From: Brevundimonas lenta
GTDB taxonomy: Bacteria > Pseudomonadota > Alphaproteobacteria > Caulobacterales > Caulobacteraceae
Direction of reading: 5' to 3'
DNA length: 64,000 nucleotides
Assembly (NCBI RefSeq): GCF_014196335.1
Contig: NZ_JACIDM010000001.1
Coordinates: 1,280,195 to 1,344,194, forward strand
A model generated the notes under the pieces. It was not told the DNA's origin and searched no databases. It worked only from the letters and a program-made list of their open reading frames with translations. The first letter of the stretch is position 1, and every line of letters starts with the position of its first letter. Of this stretch, positions 52,707-61,556 are shown in pieces. The position numbers and the translations under genes are program-made.

Positions 52707-53560
52707 GCCTTCTCCGACGCCTTGCGCGCGCCCGGCGCGTGGCCGAACGCCTTGCGGAACGCCCGGCTGAAATGGGACTCGCTGGCGAAGCCGTGCGCGT
52801 GGGCGATCTCCGAGATCGTCGGATGCGGCCCGGTCCGGCCCGCCAGCACCTGACGCGCCAGTTCCAGCCGTCGCTGCCGGATGAAGGTGTTGACCCCGCC
52901 CGCGGGCAGGAACGACCGGTACAGCGTGGCCCGCGACAGGCCCAGCGCCTGGGTCAGGCTGTCCACGCCCAGATCAGGGCTCAGGATATGCGCCTCGATG
53001 TGACGGACGGCCGCCGTGAAGGCCGCACCCCCGGCCTCCGCATTGCTCGTCAAGGCGGCCTGGCGCTCGCCTTCCAGAGCCTGTTCGGCCAGCACCAGCA
53101 CGGCCTCCAGCACGGCCTCGCCTTCGTCGGCCTTCATCGTATCGGCCAGCTTCACCGCGGTGGCCGCCAGGTTGGCGATCAGCCGCCCCACGGCCGAGCC
53201 CGCCGGAATATCGATCGGCGCCTTCGCCTTGAGGATCCACGCCGGCGCCGCCGAGCGGGGCAGGGCGACGACGATCATTTCGTTCGCCCCGTCATCCGTC
53301 AGGGGCATGCGCGACAGCTCGCCGATGCTGATCGCATAGGACGCCGCCTCGTCCGGCGCGGTCGCCGGTCGCCGCAGCACGATGCCGAAATCGCCGAACG
53401 ACCCCGGCTCCGCACGCCCCCCGCGCGCCAGCACATGATCGCCGAACAGGAAGGACGCGTCGGCCGAGGACACGGAGTCCAGCGCCTCGAGCACGACCAG
53501 GAAGGCTTCGGCGCCGTCCTCGTCGTTCATGGCGCAGGCTTCGACGGCGTCCCCGGACAT
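52703..53560 (-). CDS. AraC family transcriptional regulator (paralogue B)
   Basis: About 285 residues from ATG 53560; a GTG at 53656 is possible but would add unmatched sequence. The DNA-binding domain has LGVDSLTQALGLSRATLYRSFLPAGGVNTFIRQRRLELARQVL in two blocks and ISEIAHAHGFASESHFSRAFRKAFGHAPG. The N-terminal region matches paralogue A at APAWI and AVGRLIANLAATAVKLAD. The two genes converge and share a CTAG over their stop codons. It probably controls the module to its right. Confidence 0.87.
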   Translation of the reverse strand: MSGDAVEACAMNDEDGAEAFLVVLEALDSVSSADASFLFGDHVLARGGRAEPGSFGDFGIVLRRPATAPDEAASYAISIGELSRMPLTDDGANEMIVVALPRSAAPAWILKAKAPIDIPAGSAVGRLIANLAATAVKLADTMKADEGEAVLEAVLVLAEQALEGERQAALTSNAEAGGAAFTAAVRHIEAHILSPDLGVDSLTQALGLSRATLYRSFLPAGGVNTFIRQRRLELARQVLAGRTGPHPTISEIAHAHGFASESHFSRAFRKAFGHAPGARKASEKA

Positions 53561-53762
53561 GACGGCTTCGTGCACTCCCCCCGCCGGACGACGCTGCGTC
53601 GCACCGGCGGGGGCAAGATGCTCGACCTGGTTAACGGACGCAAGTCCTTCTCTCACATGGATAAATTGCTCTTTCCGTGAGACGCGCAGACAAGTCGATG
53701 AGACAGATGGGCATATTTTTGGGTTGGTCGCACGACGTAACGTGGCCGCGAGCCGGTCGCTG

Positions 53763-53778
53763 TACCCAACCTTGGGTA
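53763..53778. promoter_or_regulatory. Palindrome TACCCAACCTTGGGTA
   Basis: Perfect 7-bp arms with two central bases, in the gap between the AraC paralogue B gene and the SDR gene. A half-site TTGGGTTGG lies about 40 bp away at 53720. It may be an operator for AraC paralogue B, but no regulator can be assigned. Confidence 0.35.
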
Positions 53779-53868
53779 TCCGTTCCGCCGATGCGCGTCG
53801 CGCGTCGGGACCGCCCGGGAATCAGCCCGGGACCGGGTCGTCGCAGATGCGCGGTGGCCCGACGTCGC

Positions 53869-54636
53869 CTACAGCGACTGCCCGTCATCAACAGCGATGA
53901 TCGAGCCGGTGATGAAGCGGGCCGCCGGTCCGGCCAGCAGCAGCAGGGCCTGATCCAGCGCGTCACCGTCCATGAGGCGACGACGCGGGAAGCTCTCGAT
54001 CTGCGCCTTGCCGGCGTCGGTCGCGAACCAGTCCGCGTTGATTTCCGTCTCGATATAGCCGGGGGCGATGGCGTTGACGGCGATGTGCCGCTTCGCCCAT
54101 TCGCGGGCGAGGCCCTGGGTCAGCGAGATGACGGCGGCCTTCGACGCGCAATAGGCGGTCAGGCCGGGCAACTGCGTCAAACCGGCGATCGAGGCGATGT
54201 TGACGATGCGCGCGTCGCCCGCCGCCGCCACGCCGCTGTCCAGCATGCGCTTGGCCGCCTCGCGAGCGGCCATGAAGACCCCGCGCACATTGACGTCGAA
54301 GGTCTGGTCGAAGACGGCGGCGGGCAGGGACAGCGCCGCGCCGTCGCCGCTGACCCCGGCGTTGTTGACCAGGATGGAGATCGGGCCGAGGGCGGCCTGG
54401 GCGGCATCCATGGCCGGGCCAATGGCGTCGACATCCGTCACATCCAGCGCGACCGCCAGGGCCTCGCCGCCATTGGCGCGGATCGCCGTGACCGCGGCCT
54501 CCAGCCGGTCCGTCCGGCGCGCGGCGAGCACAACGTTGGCGCCTGCGTCGGACAGCAGATGCGCGAAATGCAGACCCAGGCCGCTGGACGCGCCGGTGAT
54601 GAATGCCGTGCGGTTTGCGAGCGGACGGTTCGACAT
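53869..54636 (-). CDS. Short-chain dehydrogenase/reductase
   Basis: 255 residues. AFITGASSGLGLHFAHLL binds NAD(P), NNAGVSGDG follows, and the active site is Ser in ASIAGLTQ with Tyr-x3-Lys in AYCASKAAVI. ATG 54636 is chosen over TTG 54642 because GGAG lies eight bases upstream. It is the last gene of module B on the minus strand, after TetR. Its role is probably like that of the SDR at 49384, oxidising an alcohol from ester hydrolysis. Confidence 0.92.
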   Translation of the reverse strand: MSNRPLANRTAFITGASSGLGLHFAHLLSDAGANVVLAARRTDRLEAAVTAIRANGGEALAVALDVTDVDAIGPAMDAAQAALGPISILVNNAGVSGDGAALSLPAAVFDQTFDVNVRGVFMAAREAAKRMLDSGVAAAGDARIVNIASIAGLTQLPGLTAYCASKAAVISLTQGLAREWAKRHIAVNAIAPGYIETEINADWFATDAGKAQIESFPRRRLMDGDALDQALLLLAGPAARFITGSIIAVDDGQSL

Positions 54637-54745
54637 GATCAAGGCTCCGGTGATCGACGCCGCTCAGGCGGCTTCATGACGCCGCCCAGGTGGCGGCGCG
54701 ACGGGAAAATGCGGTGGTTTCTGGCCTCGGCCCTGGCGCTGGCCT

Positions 54746-55492
54746 CTAGCCGGCCCGGCCCTGCCGCTCGCGGCAGATGGCGAGGAATCCGGCGGCCATG
54801 AACGTGGCCATGCGGTCCTTGATCGCCTCGAAATCATTCGAGTCGCACAGACCGCCCGACAGCCGGTCGATCCGGCCGGTGCGGGCCAGCGACAACATCA
54901 GGCCGGCGGTGACGAAGTGGTAGCCCCAGAAGATGTCCGCTTCCTCGCAATCGGGCAGCGCCTTCTTCAGCAGATCGATCAGGCGCAGAACCACCGGATC
55001 GAAGTGATAGTCCATCAGCTCCGCGCCATAGGGCGTGTTGGACACCTGGGCGCCGAGCACGCCGTAATTCTTCCAGTTCTCGCCCCCCTGGCTGTAGAGG
55101 TCCAGGTCGGTGTCCAGAAAGGCGCGCAAGGCGCCTTCGACGGTCGGCTTGCCGTTCGTCTTCGCGTCATAGGCCTCGAGCGCCTCGGTCCGGCGGGTGA
55201 TCGTCTCCCCGGCGCGACGGGCGATGACGGCGTCGAAGAGCTTCTTCTTGTCGGTGAAATAGTAGTTGAGCAGGGTGTGGTGGACGCCGACCTGCTGCGC
55301 CACGTCTTTCAGCGTGACGCCATACAGACCGTGGATCGAGAACAGCGATTCCGCCGCGTCGAGGATCTGCTCCATCTTGTCGGCGCGTTGCTCGATCTTG
55401 GTTCGGCGGCGCCGCGGTTTGGCGGCGGCCTCGGACACGCCTGCCGGCGGTCTGGCTGCCTCAATCCCGGATGTCTTTTCAGCAACCGCCAT
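54746..55492 (-). CDS. TetR family transcriptional regulator
   Basis: 248 residues. The helix-turn-helix near the N-terminus is ILDAAESLFSIHGLYGVTLKDVAQQVGVHHTLLNYYFTDKKKLF (about 42-85), preceded by a basic stretch KPRRRRTKIEQR. The C-terminal ligand domain (about 100-240) resembles the CECR/FadR-like type with a long GENWKNYGVLGAQVSN helix. The start overlaps the acyl-CoA ligase end by 14 bp, so both are co-translated. It probably represses the esterase-ligase operon, with an acyl-CoA as likely effector (inference). Confidence 0.92.
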   Translation of the reverse strand: MAVAEKTSGIEAARPPAGVSEAAAKPRRRRTKIEQRADKMEQILDAAESLFSIHGLYGVTLKDVAQQVGVHHTLLNYYFTDKKKLFDAVIARRAGETITRRTEALEAYDAKTNGKPTVEGALRAFLDTDLDLYSQGGENWKNYGVLGAQVSNTPYGAELMDYHFDPVVLRLIDLLKKALPDCEEADIFWGYHFVTAGLMLSLARTGRIDRLSGGLCDSNDFEAIKDRMATFMAAGFLAICRERQGRAG

Positions 55493-57059
55493 GTTCCGCT
55501 CTCAGACGCATTTTGTCGATCTTGCCGGTGGAGGCCAGGGGCATCCGGTCCAGGCGAATGACCGCATCGGGAATCCACCACGGCGCGACCCGTCCGCGCA
55601 AGATCGCAAGCAGATCATCGTTATTGACGCGTTCCGTACCGCGGGTCTCGACGACCAGCAACGGCCGTTCTCCCCATTTGGGATCCGGCCTGCCGATCAC
55701 CGCCGCCAGCGAGACGGAAGGGTGCTCGCTGATGACGGCTTCAATCTCGGCGGGGTTGATCCATTCGCCGCCGGATTTGATCAGATCCTTGGCCCGCCCC
55801 GTGATGGCCAGGTTCCCATCCGCGTCGATGCTCGCCAGATCGCCGGTGGCGAACCAGCCGTCATCGTCTGTCGCGCTCGCGGTCTCGCCGAAATAGCGCT
55901 CGATGACGGCGGAGCCGCGTACCCGCAGATGGCCCTCGACGCCGCGCTGCTCCGGCAGCGGATGCCCGTCCGCATCGGTCAGCAACAGATCGACGCCGAT
56001 AGCAGGCCGTCCCGAAACCAGCGCCGACCGCTTCGGGTCATGGGGTGAGGCGCAGGTGCCCAGGGGCGACAGTTCGGTCATCCCCCAGCTCATCTGGACC
56101 GTCACGCCCAGTCGCGTTTCGATGCGCTCCATCAGCGCCGGGGACAGGGGCGCGCCGCCGACGATGATCCGCTTCAGCGTCGGCGTTTCGCCGCCGGTGG
56201 CGTCGAGATGCTCGATCAGACCCAGCCAGACCGTGGCGATACCCACGGCGACGGTCACCGCCTCGGCGTTGATGAGCCGGGCGAGGCTCGCGCCGTCCAG
56301 ACCCCGTCCGGGCAGGACCAGCTTCGCCCCGACCGCCGGCGCCGCGAACGGCAGACCCCAGGCGTTGGCGTGGAACATGGGAACGACCATCAGGACGCTG
56401 TCCACGGCGGAAATCCCCATCACGTCGGCCTGGAGCTGCCGCAAGGTGTGCAGGAAGCTGGACCGGTGATTGTAGCTGACGCCCTTCGGATCACCCGTCG
56501 TTCCGGAGGTGAAGCAAAGACCGCAGGGCGCGGTTTCGGGAAACTCGCCCCAGGTGACGTCCTCCGTCGTCCGTTCGATCAGGTCATCGAGCAGGAGGAT
56601 CGGAGGGGCCGCGGCCGTGTCCCCCGGAGCGTCGATCGCAAGGATGTGCTGCACGGACGGGGTGCGGGCGGCGATGCCGCGGGCCACGGGGACCAGGTCG
56701 GCGCTGACGATCAGGATGCGGGCCCCGGACCGGGCCAGCATGGAGGCCAGCTGGGCCTCGGTCAGGCGCGGGTTCAGCGTGTGGCACACCGCCCCCATGC
56801 CCATGATCGCGTACCAGGTCTCGACATGCGCCTGGGTGTTCCATGCGAGGGTGGCCACCTGGTCGCCCATCTCCACGCCGAGGTCGAGCAGCACCGCCGT
56901 GACCCTCCGGCTACGGCGCCTGAGGCCGTCATAGCCGATCCGGTCGAGGCCGCCGTCTTCCCTCGCCGTGACGACCTGCCCGCGCGGGGTCCATTTCGCC
57001 GCATGGTCCAGGAATTTGTCGAGGGTCAGCGCATAGGCCTGCATTTCCCCGTGGATCAT
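55479..57059 (-). CDS. Acyl-CoA ligase (AMP-forming, medium/long-chain type)
   Basis: 526 residues, ANL superfamily. The phosphate loop is LCFTSGTTGDPKGVSYNHRS, the A5 motif MSWGMTELSPLGT, the A7/A8 region WFATGDLASIDADGNLAITGRAKDLIKSGGEWINPAEIE, and the catalytic Lys lies in STGKIDKMRL. The block MVVPMFHANAWGLPFAAP is typical of fatty-acyl-CoA ligases of alkK type. The start ATG overlaps the esterase stop. It would activate the acid that the neighbouring esterase releases. Confidence 0.93.
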   Translation of the reverse strand: MIHGEMQAYALTLDKFLDHAAKWTPRGQVVTAREDGGLDRIGYDGLRRRSRRVTAVLLDLGVEMGDQVATLAWNTQAHVETWYAIMGMGAVCHTLNPRLTEAQLASMLARSGARILIVSADLVPVARGIAARTPSVQHILAIDAPGDTAAAPPILLLDDLIERTTEDVTWGEFPETAPCGLCFTSGTTGDPKGVSYNHRSSFLHTLRQLQADVMGISAVDSVLMVVPMFHANAWGLPFAAPAVGAKLVLPGRGLDGASLARLINAEAVTVAVGIATVWLGLIEHLDATGGETPTLKRIIVGGAPLSPALMERIETRLGVTVQMSWGMTELSPLGTCASPHDPKRSALVSGRPAIGVDLLLTDADGHPLPEQRGVEGHLRVRGSAVIERYFGETASATDDDGWFATGDLASIDADGNLAITGRAKDLIKSGGEWINPAEIEAVISEHPSVSLAAVIGRPDPKWGERPLLVVETRGTERVNNDDLLAILRGRVAPWWIPDAVIRLDRMPLASTGKIDKMRLRAEHGGC

Positions 57060-58699
57060 GGGCAGGCCGGGGCGGCAGGCGGCAGCGGCGGCGAGATGAC
57101 GCCGAAGTTGAAGGTCCAGGGCACGCCCCCCGCGACCCGTCGTCGGCACACCACGGCCTCATGCAGTTCGTACATGCCCGGCATGAGCCGCTCACGAACC
57201 ACGGGCCCCTGTTCGAAGGCCATATAGCTCCGGGTGCTTCCGTAGGCGGGCCAATCCGGCTGGTCCGGCGCCTTTGGCGCGCCGTCGCGGGCGAATGAAC
57301 CCCAGTAGGCCATCATGGCCGCCGACAGGTCGTGCTCGACGGCGGTGTCGGGAATGGCCGGCCAGCGGGGCGGCGTACGGTCCGCCGTTCCGAACACATA
57401 GGGCAGCTCGGCGGCGTGGAAGGCGTGCAGACCCGCGTCGTCCGCGGCCGGATAGCCGTGATCGAAATAGTAGAGGAAGGCGGGCTGGCCGAGCCGGGTC
57501 TGGCGCCGGACGAGGCGTTCCGCGGTCCAGCCGTAGAGGCCGTCGCGCGGGGTGGCCAGGATGCTCCCGGGGATGTCGCTGGAGGGATAGAGGGCGAGGA
57601 AGGCCTCCGCCAGTTCGCCGTACCGGGCGCGGATTTCCCCTTCATAGGCGGCCGCGTCGGCCGGCTCCGCGGGCGCAAGGGCCCGCAGCGAGCGGATTTC
57701 GCCGGCGTTGAATCCGGCCAGCAGCGGCACCGGCGCCTGTTCACCCCGATCGAAGATCGTCACCAGTTCCTCGGGCAGGACATCGCCGTCGATGGTTCCC
57801 CGCGGCGTGAACCCTGCCCCGGCGGCGGCCATGGTCAGGGCCTGGGGGTCCATGGCGCGCATGGCGGCGAGGTTCTCCGCCCCGACAACGCCCTGCACCC
57901 AGTATCCCACGCCCTCGGCGGGGGGATCGCCATAACGGCTCGACCGCAACTCGGAGGTCGAGATCATGTAGGCGCTCTGGGCGATGGCCCGGTCGAACAG
58001 ACCGCGGGCCTGCGGGGCCGCCATCAGATACATGACGCTCAGGCCGCCTGCGGACTCGCCGGCGATGGTGACGTTGTCCGGATCGCCCCCGAAGGCGGCG
58101 ATATTGGCCTCGACCCATTTCAGTGCGGCGATCTGGTCGAGCAGGCCGTAGTTGCCCGAGACGTTGCGCCGCGACTCGACGCTCAGTTCCGGGTGCGCCA
58201 TGTAGCCGAGGACGCCGAGACGGTAGTTGATCGACACCACCACCATGCCCTGCGACGCCGCCATGCGAGCCGCGTCATAGGTGGTTTCATTGCTGGCGCC
58301 GCCCACCAGAGCGCCGCCGTGAATCCAGACGAACACGGGGGCCTTGCTCGCGCCCTGCGGGGTCCAGACGTTGAGGAACAGGCAGTCCTCGCTCATCACC
58401 GGGTCTTCGGCCGCGGCATAGATGCTGGTGCTGCGACCCACCGGCTGATGGCACGCCGGGCCGAACCGGGAGGCGTCCCGGGTTCCTCTCCAGCGCGGTA
58501 TTTCCGCCGGCGGTCGCCAGCGCCGCCAGCCGCTCGGCGGCAGGGCGTAGGGCACGCCCCGATAGACGTCGACGCCCGCCAGCGCCTCGCCTCGCAGCGA
58601 ACCGGCGGGTGCGTCGACCACGGGCTGGGCGCGCGCGGCCTCGACATGCGTACAGCCCAGGATGAGCAGCGCAGCCATCAGGCTGACGGCGCCGCGCAC
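57056..58699 (-). CDS. Type B carboxylesterase, probable lipoprotein
   Basis: 547 residues from GTG 58699, which has GGGAG upstream and a signal MRGAVSLMAALLILGC with a possible lipobox (Cys16). The alternative GTG at 58759 would run through a strong hairpin and give an unlikely N-terminus. The nucleophile is Ser216 in TIAGESAGGLS, the oxyanion loop is WIHGGALVGGA, and DCLFLNVWTP precedes it. The His is probably in FHAAELPYVF. It would act in the periplasm or at the outer membrane, next to the TonB receptor encoded upstream. Confidence 0.9.
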   Translation of the reverse strand: MRGAVSLMAALLILGCTHVEAARAQPVVDAPAGSLRGEALAGVDVYRGVPYALPPSGWRRWRPPAEIPRWRGTRDASRFGPACHQPVGRSTSIYAAAEDPVMSEDCLFLNVWTPQGASKAPVFVWIHGGALVGGASNETTYDAARMAASQGMVVVSINYRLGVLGYMAHPELSVESRRNVSGNYGLLDQIAALKWVEANIAAFGGDPDNVTIAGESAGGLSVMYLMAAPQARGLFDRAIAQSAYMISTSELRSSRYGDPPAEGVGYWVQGVVGAENLAAMRAMDPQALTMAAAGAGFTPRGTIDGDVLPEELVTIFDRGEQAPVPLLAGFNAGEIRSLRALAPAEPADAAAYEGEIRARYGELAEAFLALYPSSDIPGSILATPRDGLYGWTAERLVRRQTRLGQPAFLYYFDHGYPAADDAGLHAFHAAELPYVFGTADRTPPRWPAIPDTAVEHDLSAAMMAYWGSFARDGAPKAPDQPDWPAYGSTRSYMAFEQGPVVRERLMPGMYELHEAVVCRRRVAGGVPWTFNFGVISPPLPPAAPACP

Positions 58700-58706
58700 C
58701 CCCGCT

Positions 58707-58733
58707 CCCGGGCGCGCAGATCGCGCGCCCGGG
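58707..58733 (-). other. Intercistronic hairpin between TonB receptor and esterase genes
   Basis: A perfect 11-bp inverted repeat (CCCGGGCGCGC / GCGCGCCCGGG, loop AGATC) lies 28 bp past the receptor stop and 7 bp before the chosen esterase start. There is no U-run, so it is more likely an mRNA stability element, a partial attenuator or a translation control than a terminator. Confidence 0.6.
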
Positions 58734-58760
58734 GACCGGCTTCCGGAGGAGACAGCCACC

Positions 58761-61052
58761 CTAGTACTCGTAGCCGATCCGGACGCCGATGGTGCGCGGC
58801 CGCAAGCGACCGTAGCGACCATCGATGAAGGCCTCGGGGTGGACGTAGTTCACCGAATGATCGTCGAAGAGGTTCTCGACGTAGGCGGCTACCGTGAACT
58901 CCTGGAAGGCGAAGGCCAGGTTGGCGTTCACGAAGGTGTAGCTGTCGGTGTGGTCGTAGGTCGGCAGCGGGATGAGCGGCTTGCCCGGCGTGTTCGGGAA
59001 GGCGTTCGGGAAGCTGTCGACATAGGAGACGGCCACCGAGGCGTTGGCCACGACGCCCGCCATGGGATCCCACTCGTAGTTGAAGCGCAGCGAGCCCGAG
59101 AGCTTCGGTCCCGCCAGCGGCGCGCCGAGCACGGCGCCCGAGATGGCCGCCTCCTGGGGAGTCAGGTCGTCCACTTCGGAGTGGTTCCAGCCGCCGCTCA
59201 GCGCCACCGTCAGGCCGTCGGCAGGCAGGGCGACCAGCGAGAGCTCGACCCCCTTGCTGGTCGCGCCGCCGATGTTGGTGGCGAACTGGATCGAGTCCGA
59301 GACGCGGTTGGCCTGGACCTGGATGTTGTTCCAGTCGATCCAGTACAGGGCCGCGTCGCCGTACAGCCGGCCGCCGAACCAGCGCCCCTTCACGCCGACC
59401 TCGTAGTTGGTCAGTTCGTCGGAGGTCGCCCCGTAGGGGATGACGATATCGGTCGGGTCGATCGTGCTGACGGAGCCGGCCTGGGCGTTGACGATCGGCG
59501 GGCGGAAGCCGGTCGATACGGCGGCGTAGGTGGTGATCGCCGGGCTTGGGCGCCACGACAGGCTCAGCCGGTACGACGGCCCTTCTTCCTTGACCTTCAC
59601 GCCCTGTGCGGCGGCGTACGGCCCGGTCACATTGAGCGGACCCGGCGTGGGGAAGTGGAGAATGGTCGCCCAGTAGGCCCGGGTGAGATAGTCGGAGTTG
59701 TAGCCGCCGGCTTCGGTGAAGCCCTGGGCGTCCGTGGAGCCGTAGCGCAGACCGCCGGTCACCCACAGATCCGGCGTGAACCGGTACGTGAGCTGACCGA
59801 ACGCCGCCACTTCATGGCTGATGAAGTGCGAGTCGAAGCGTTGATAGTATTCGTCCGGAAGGCCGGTGAAGCCTTGGGCCGCGAGGAATTCCTCGGTCGA
59901 GCGGTAGTTGTAGTCCACGTCGCGACGCTTCTTGAAATAGAAGCCGCCGACCGACCAGTCCCACTGACCGCCGGCGTCGGACACCAGTCGCACCTCCTGC
60001 ACGAAGGTCGAGTCCCAGGCGTCCGCATCCAGGGCGAACGGGAAGGCCTGGCCATAGCTGCCGGCCAGGTCGACGTAGAACAGACCCGTATAGTCCGAAT
60101 AGGTCGAGGAGCTGGTCAGGCGCGCGCCGTCGAACTGGTAGTCGAAGGTCGCATTGTAGTTGGTCATGTCGCTCTGGAAGAGGTCCGGCCGGTCCGAACG
60201 GCGGACGTATTCGCCCAGGTTCGGATTGGTCAGCGACGAATCGTGCGGGTTGGAGATTTCCCGCGAGTACATCAGGCGCGCCGTGAACCGGTCGTTCGGC
60301 TCCCATTGCAGGATGGCGCGGCCGCCGTACTGGACCAGCGTATTGGAGTTCTCGATGCCGGTGCCGACGTTGTCGACCCAGCCTTCTTCATTGCGCGAGA
60401 AGCCGACGACGCGCAGGGCCAGCTGGTCCTCGATCAGGGGGACGTTCAGCATCCCGCTGTAGCGCTGGATCAGACCGCCTTCCTCCATCACCCCCAGGTC
60501 CACCAGGGCCGAGGCGTCGAATCCGGACGGGTCCGGGTCATGCGACAGGATGCGCAGGGCGCCGGCCAGCGAGCCGGACCCGAACAGCGTGCCCTGCGGC
60601 CCGCGCAGGAATTCGATCCGCTCCACGTCGTAGAGGCTGGGGTCGAGGATGGTCGAGTTGCCGTTTGACGAGATCGGCAGCTCGTCGAGGTAGATGGCGA
60701 CGGTGCTTTGCAGGTTGGCGCCGTAGCCGTTGGTGGCGATGCCCCGCGCGGTGAAATTGTTGAAGTTCGCCGAGGCGCGGTTCAGCACGACGCCAGGGGT
60801 CGCGGTGGCGAGGCCGTCGTAGTTGACTATGCCCCGTTCGGTCAGCTCTTCCTGCGACAGCGCCGTGATGCTGAGCGGGACGTCCTGAAGCCGCTCTTCG
60901 CGACGGGTCGCCGTAACGATGACCTCCTCGAGCGCGGTCGCCTCGTTCTCTTCGGAATTCGCCTCCCTCGCGGGGGTGGCCTGCTGGGCCAGCGCCATAG
61001 TCGGAGCCAGCACCGCGACGGCGCAAGCCGACGCGAGAAGTATCGCCCTCAT
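58761..61052 (-). CDS. TonB-dependent outer membrane receptor
   Basis: 763 residues. ATG 61052 has GGAGGG seven bases upstream and starts a signal peptide MRAILLASACAVAVLAPTMA, cut near ALAQ. The TonB box-like ALEEVIVTATRREERLQDV is followed by the plug (VAIYLDELPISSNGNSTI, IEFLRGPQGTLFGSGSLAGALRI) and a barrel ending RTIGVRIGYEY. It is related in type to the 45.5-kb receptor. It lies upstream of the esterase on the same strand and shares its transcript, so it probably imports the ester the esterase cuts. Confidence 0.93.
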   Translation of the reverse strand: MRAILLASACAVAVLAPTMALAQQATPAREANSEENEATALEEVIVTATRREERLQDVPLSITALSQEELTERGIVNYDGLATATPGVVLNRASANFNNFTARGIATNGYGANLQSTVAIYLDELPISSNGNSTILDPSLYDVERIEFLRGPQGTLFGSGSLAGALRILSHDPDPSGFDASALVDLGVMEEGGLIQRYSGMLNVPLIEDQLALRVVGFSRNEEGWVDNVGTGIENSNTLVQYGGRAILQWEPNDRFTARLMYSREISNPHDSSLTNPNLGEYVRRSDRPDLFQSDMTNYNATFDYQFDGARLTSSSTYSDYTGLFYVDLAGSYGQAFPFALDADAWDSTFVQEVRLVSDAGGQWDWSVGGFYFKKRRDVDYNYRSTEEFLAAQGFTGLPDEYYQRFDSHFISHEVAAFGQLTYRFTPDLWVTGGLRYGSTDAQGFTEAGGYNSDYLTRAYWATILHFPTPGPLNVTGPYAAAQGVKVKEEGPSYRLSLSWRPSPAITTYAAVSTGFRPPIVNAQAGSVSTIDPTDIVIPYGATSDELTNYEVGVKGRWFGGRLYGDAALYWIDWNNIQVQANRVSDSIQFATNIGGATSKGVELSLVALPADGLTVALSGGWNHSEVDDLTPQEAAISGAVLGAPLAGPKLSGSLRFNYEWDPMAGVVANASVAVSYVDSFPNAFPNTPGKPLIPLPTYDHTDSYTFVNANLAFAFQEFTVAAYVENLFDDHSVNYVHPEAFIDGRYGRLRPRTIGVRIGYEY

Positions 61053-61332
61053 CTGATTTCCCTCCCTGGCGCCAGTCGTTATCGCCGACGCTCGCGTAAC
61101 AGTGGGACACGGGAATCCGGGGCTGTCAATATTCACTATCGGGTGCGTGAGTATCTTGCGGATTGTCGTTCTCCGAATGGCCCCGGGGCGACCAACAAGG
61201 GCCGAGGCCACAGGCCGCGGTGTCGGCGATTACGCATCGGTCGGTCCGGGCCGGGCAGCATGACGACAAGGGCGCCGAAGCGCGCCGCCACCCGCAAGCA
61301 TGTTGGGAAGTAATGCGAAGTTTGCGCAGCCG

Positions 61333-61422
61333 TGGCGGACAGAGAGGGATTCGAACCCTCGGTAGGCTTTCACCTACACACGCTTTCCAAGCGTGCGCGA
61401 TCGACCACTCCGCCACCTGTCC
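61333..61422 (-). tRNA. tRNA-Ser (GGA anticodon)
   Basis: A 90-nt class II tRNA with encoded CCA (61335-61333). The acceptor stem begins GGACAGG and ends CTGTCC with discriminator G. The anticodon stem-loop is CGCTTGGAAAGCG, giving anticodon GGA, which reads UCC and UCU codons. The variable arm is TAGGTGAAAGCCTA and the T arm GAGGGTTCGAATCCCTC. Its 3-prime end faces the accessory region. Confidence 0.96.
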
Positions 61423-61556
61423 GTTTCCACGACGTGCGTGAATGCGCCGGACGGTCGTTCCGGCGCGAGGCGCGCTGATAGAACACACAGGCCCCCTCGG
61501 CAAGCGCCTCATAACCCCCCATATGGGCGACGAACGAATTGTCCGGAGTTCTCCCC

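Noticed and set aside
57060..57149. N-terminal extension of the acyl-CoA ligase to 57149
   Set aside because: The added 30 residues lie over the end of the esterase gene and match nothing. ATG 57059 overlaps the esterase stop in the usual ATGA form.
58700..58822. Longer N-terminus of the exported esterase reaching into the TonB receptor gene
   Set aside because: It would pass through the perfect 11-bp hairpin and precede a clear signal sequence by 41 unlikely residues. GTG 58699 has a ribosome site.
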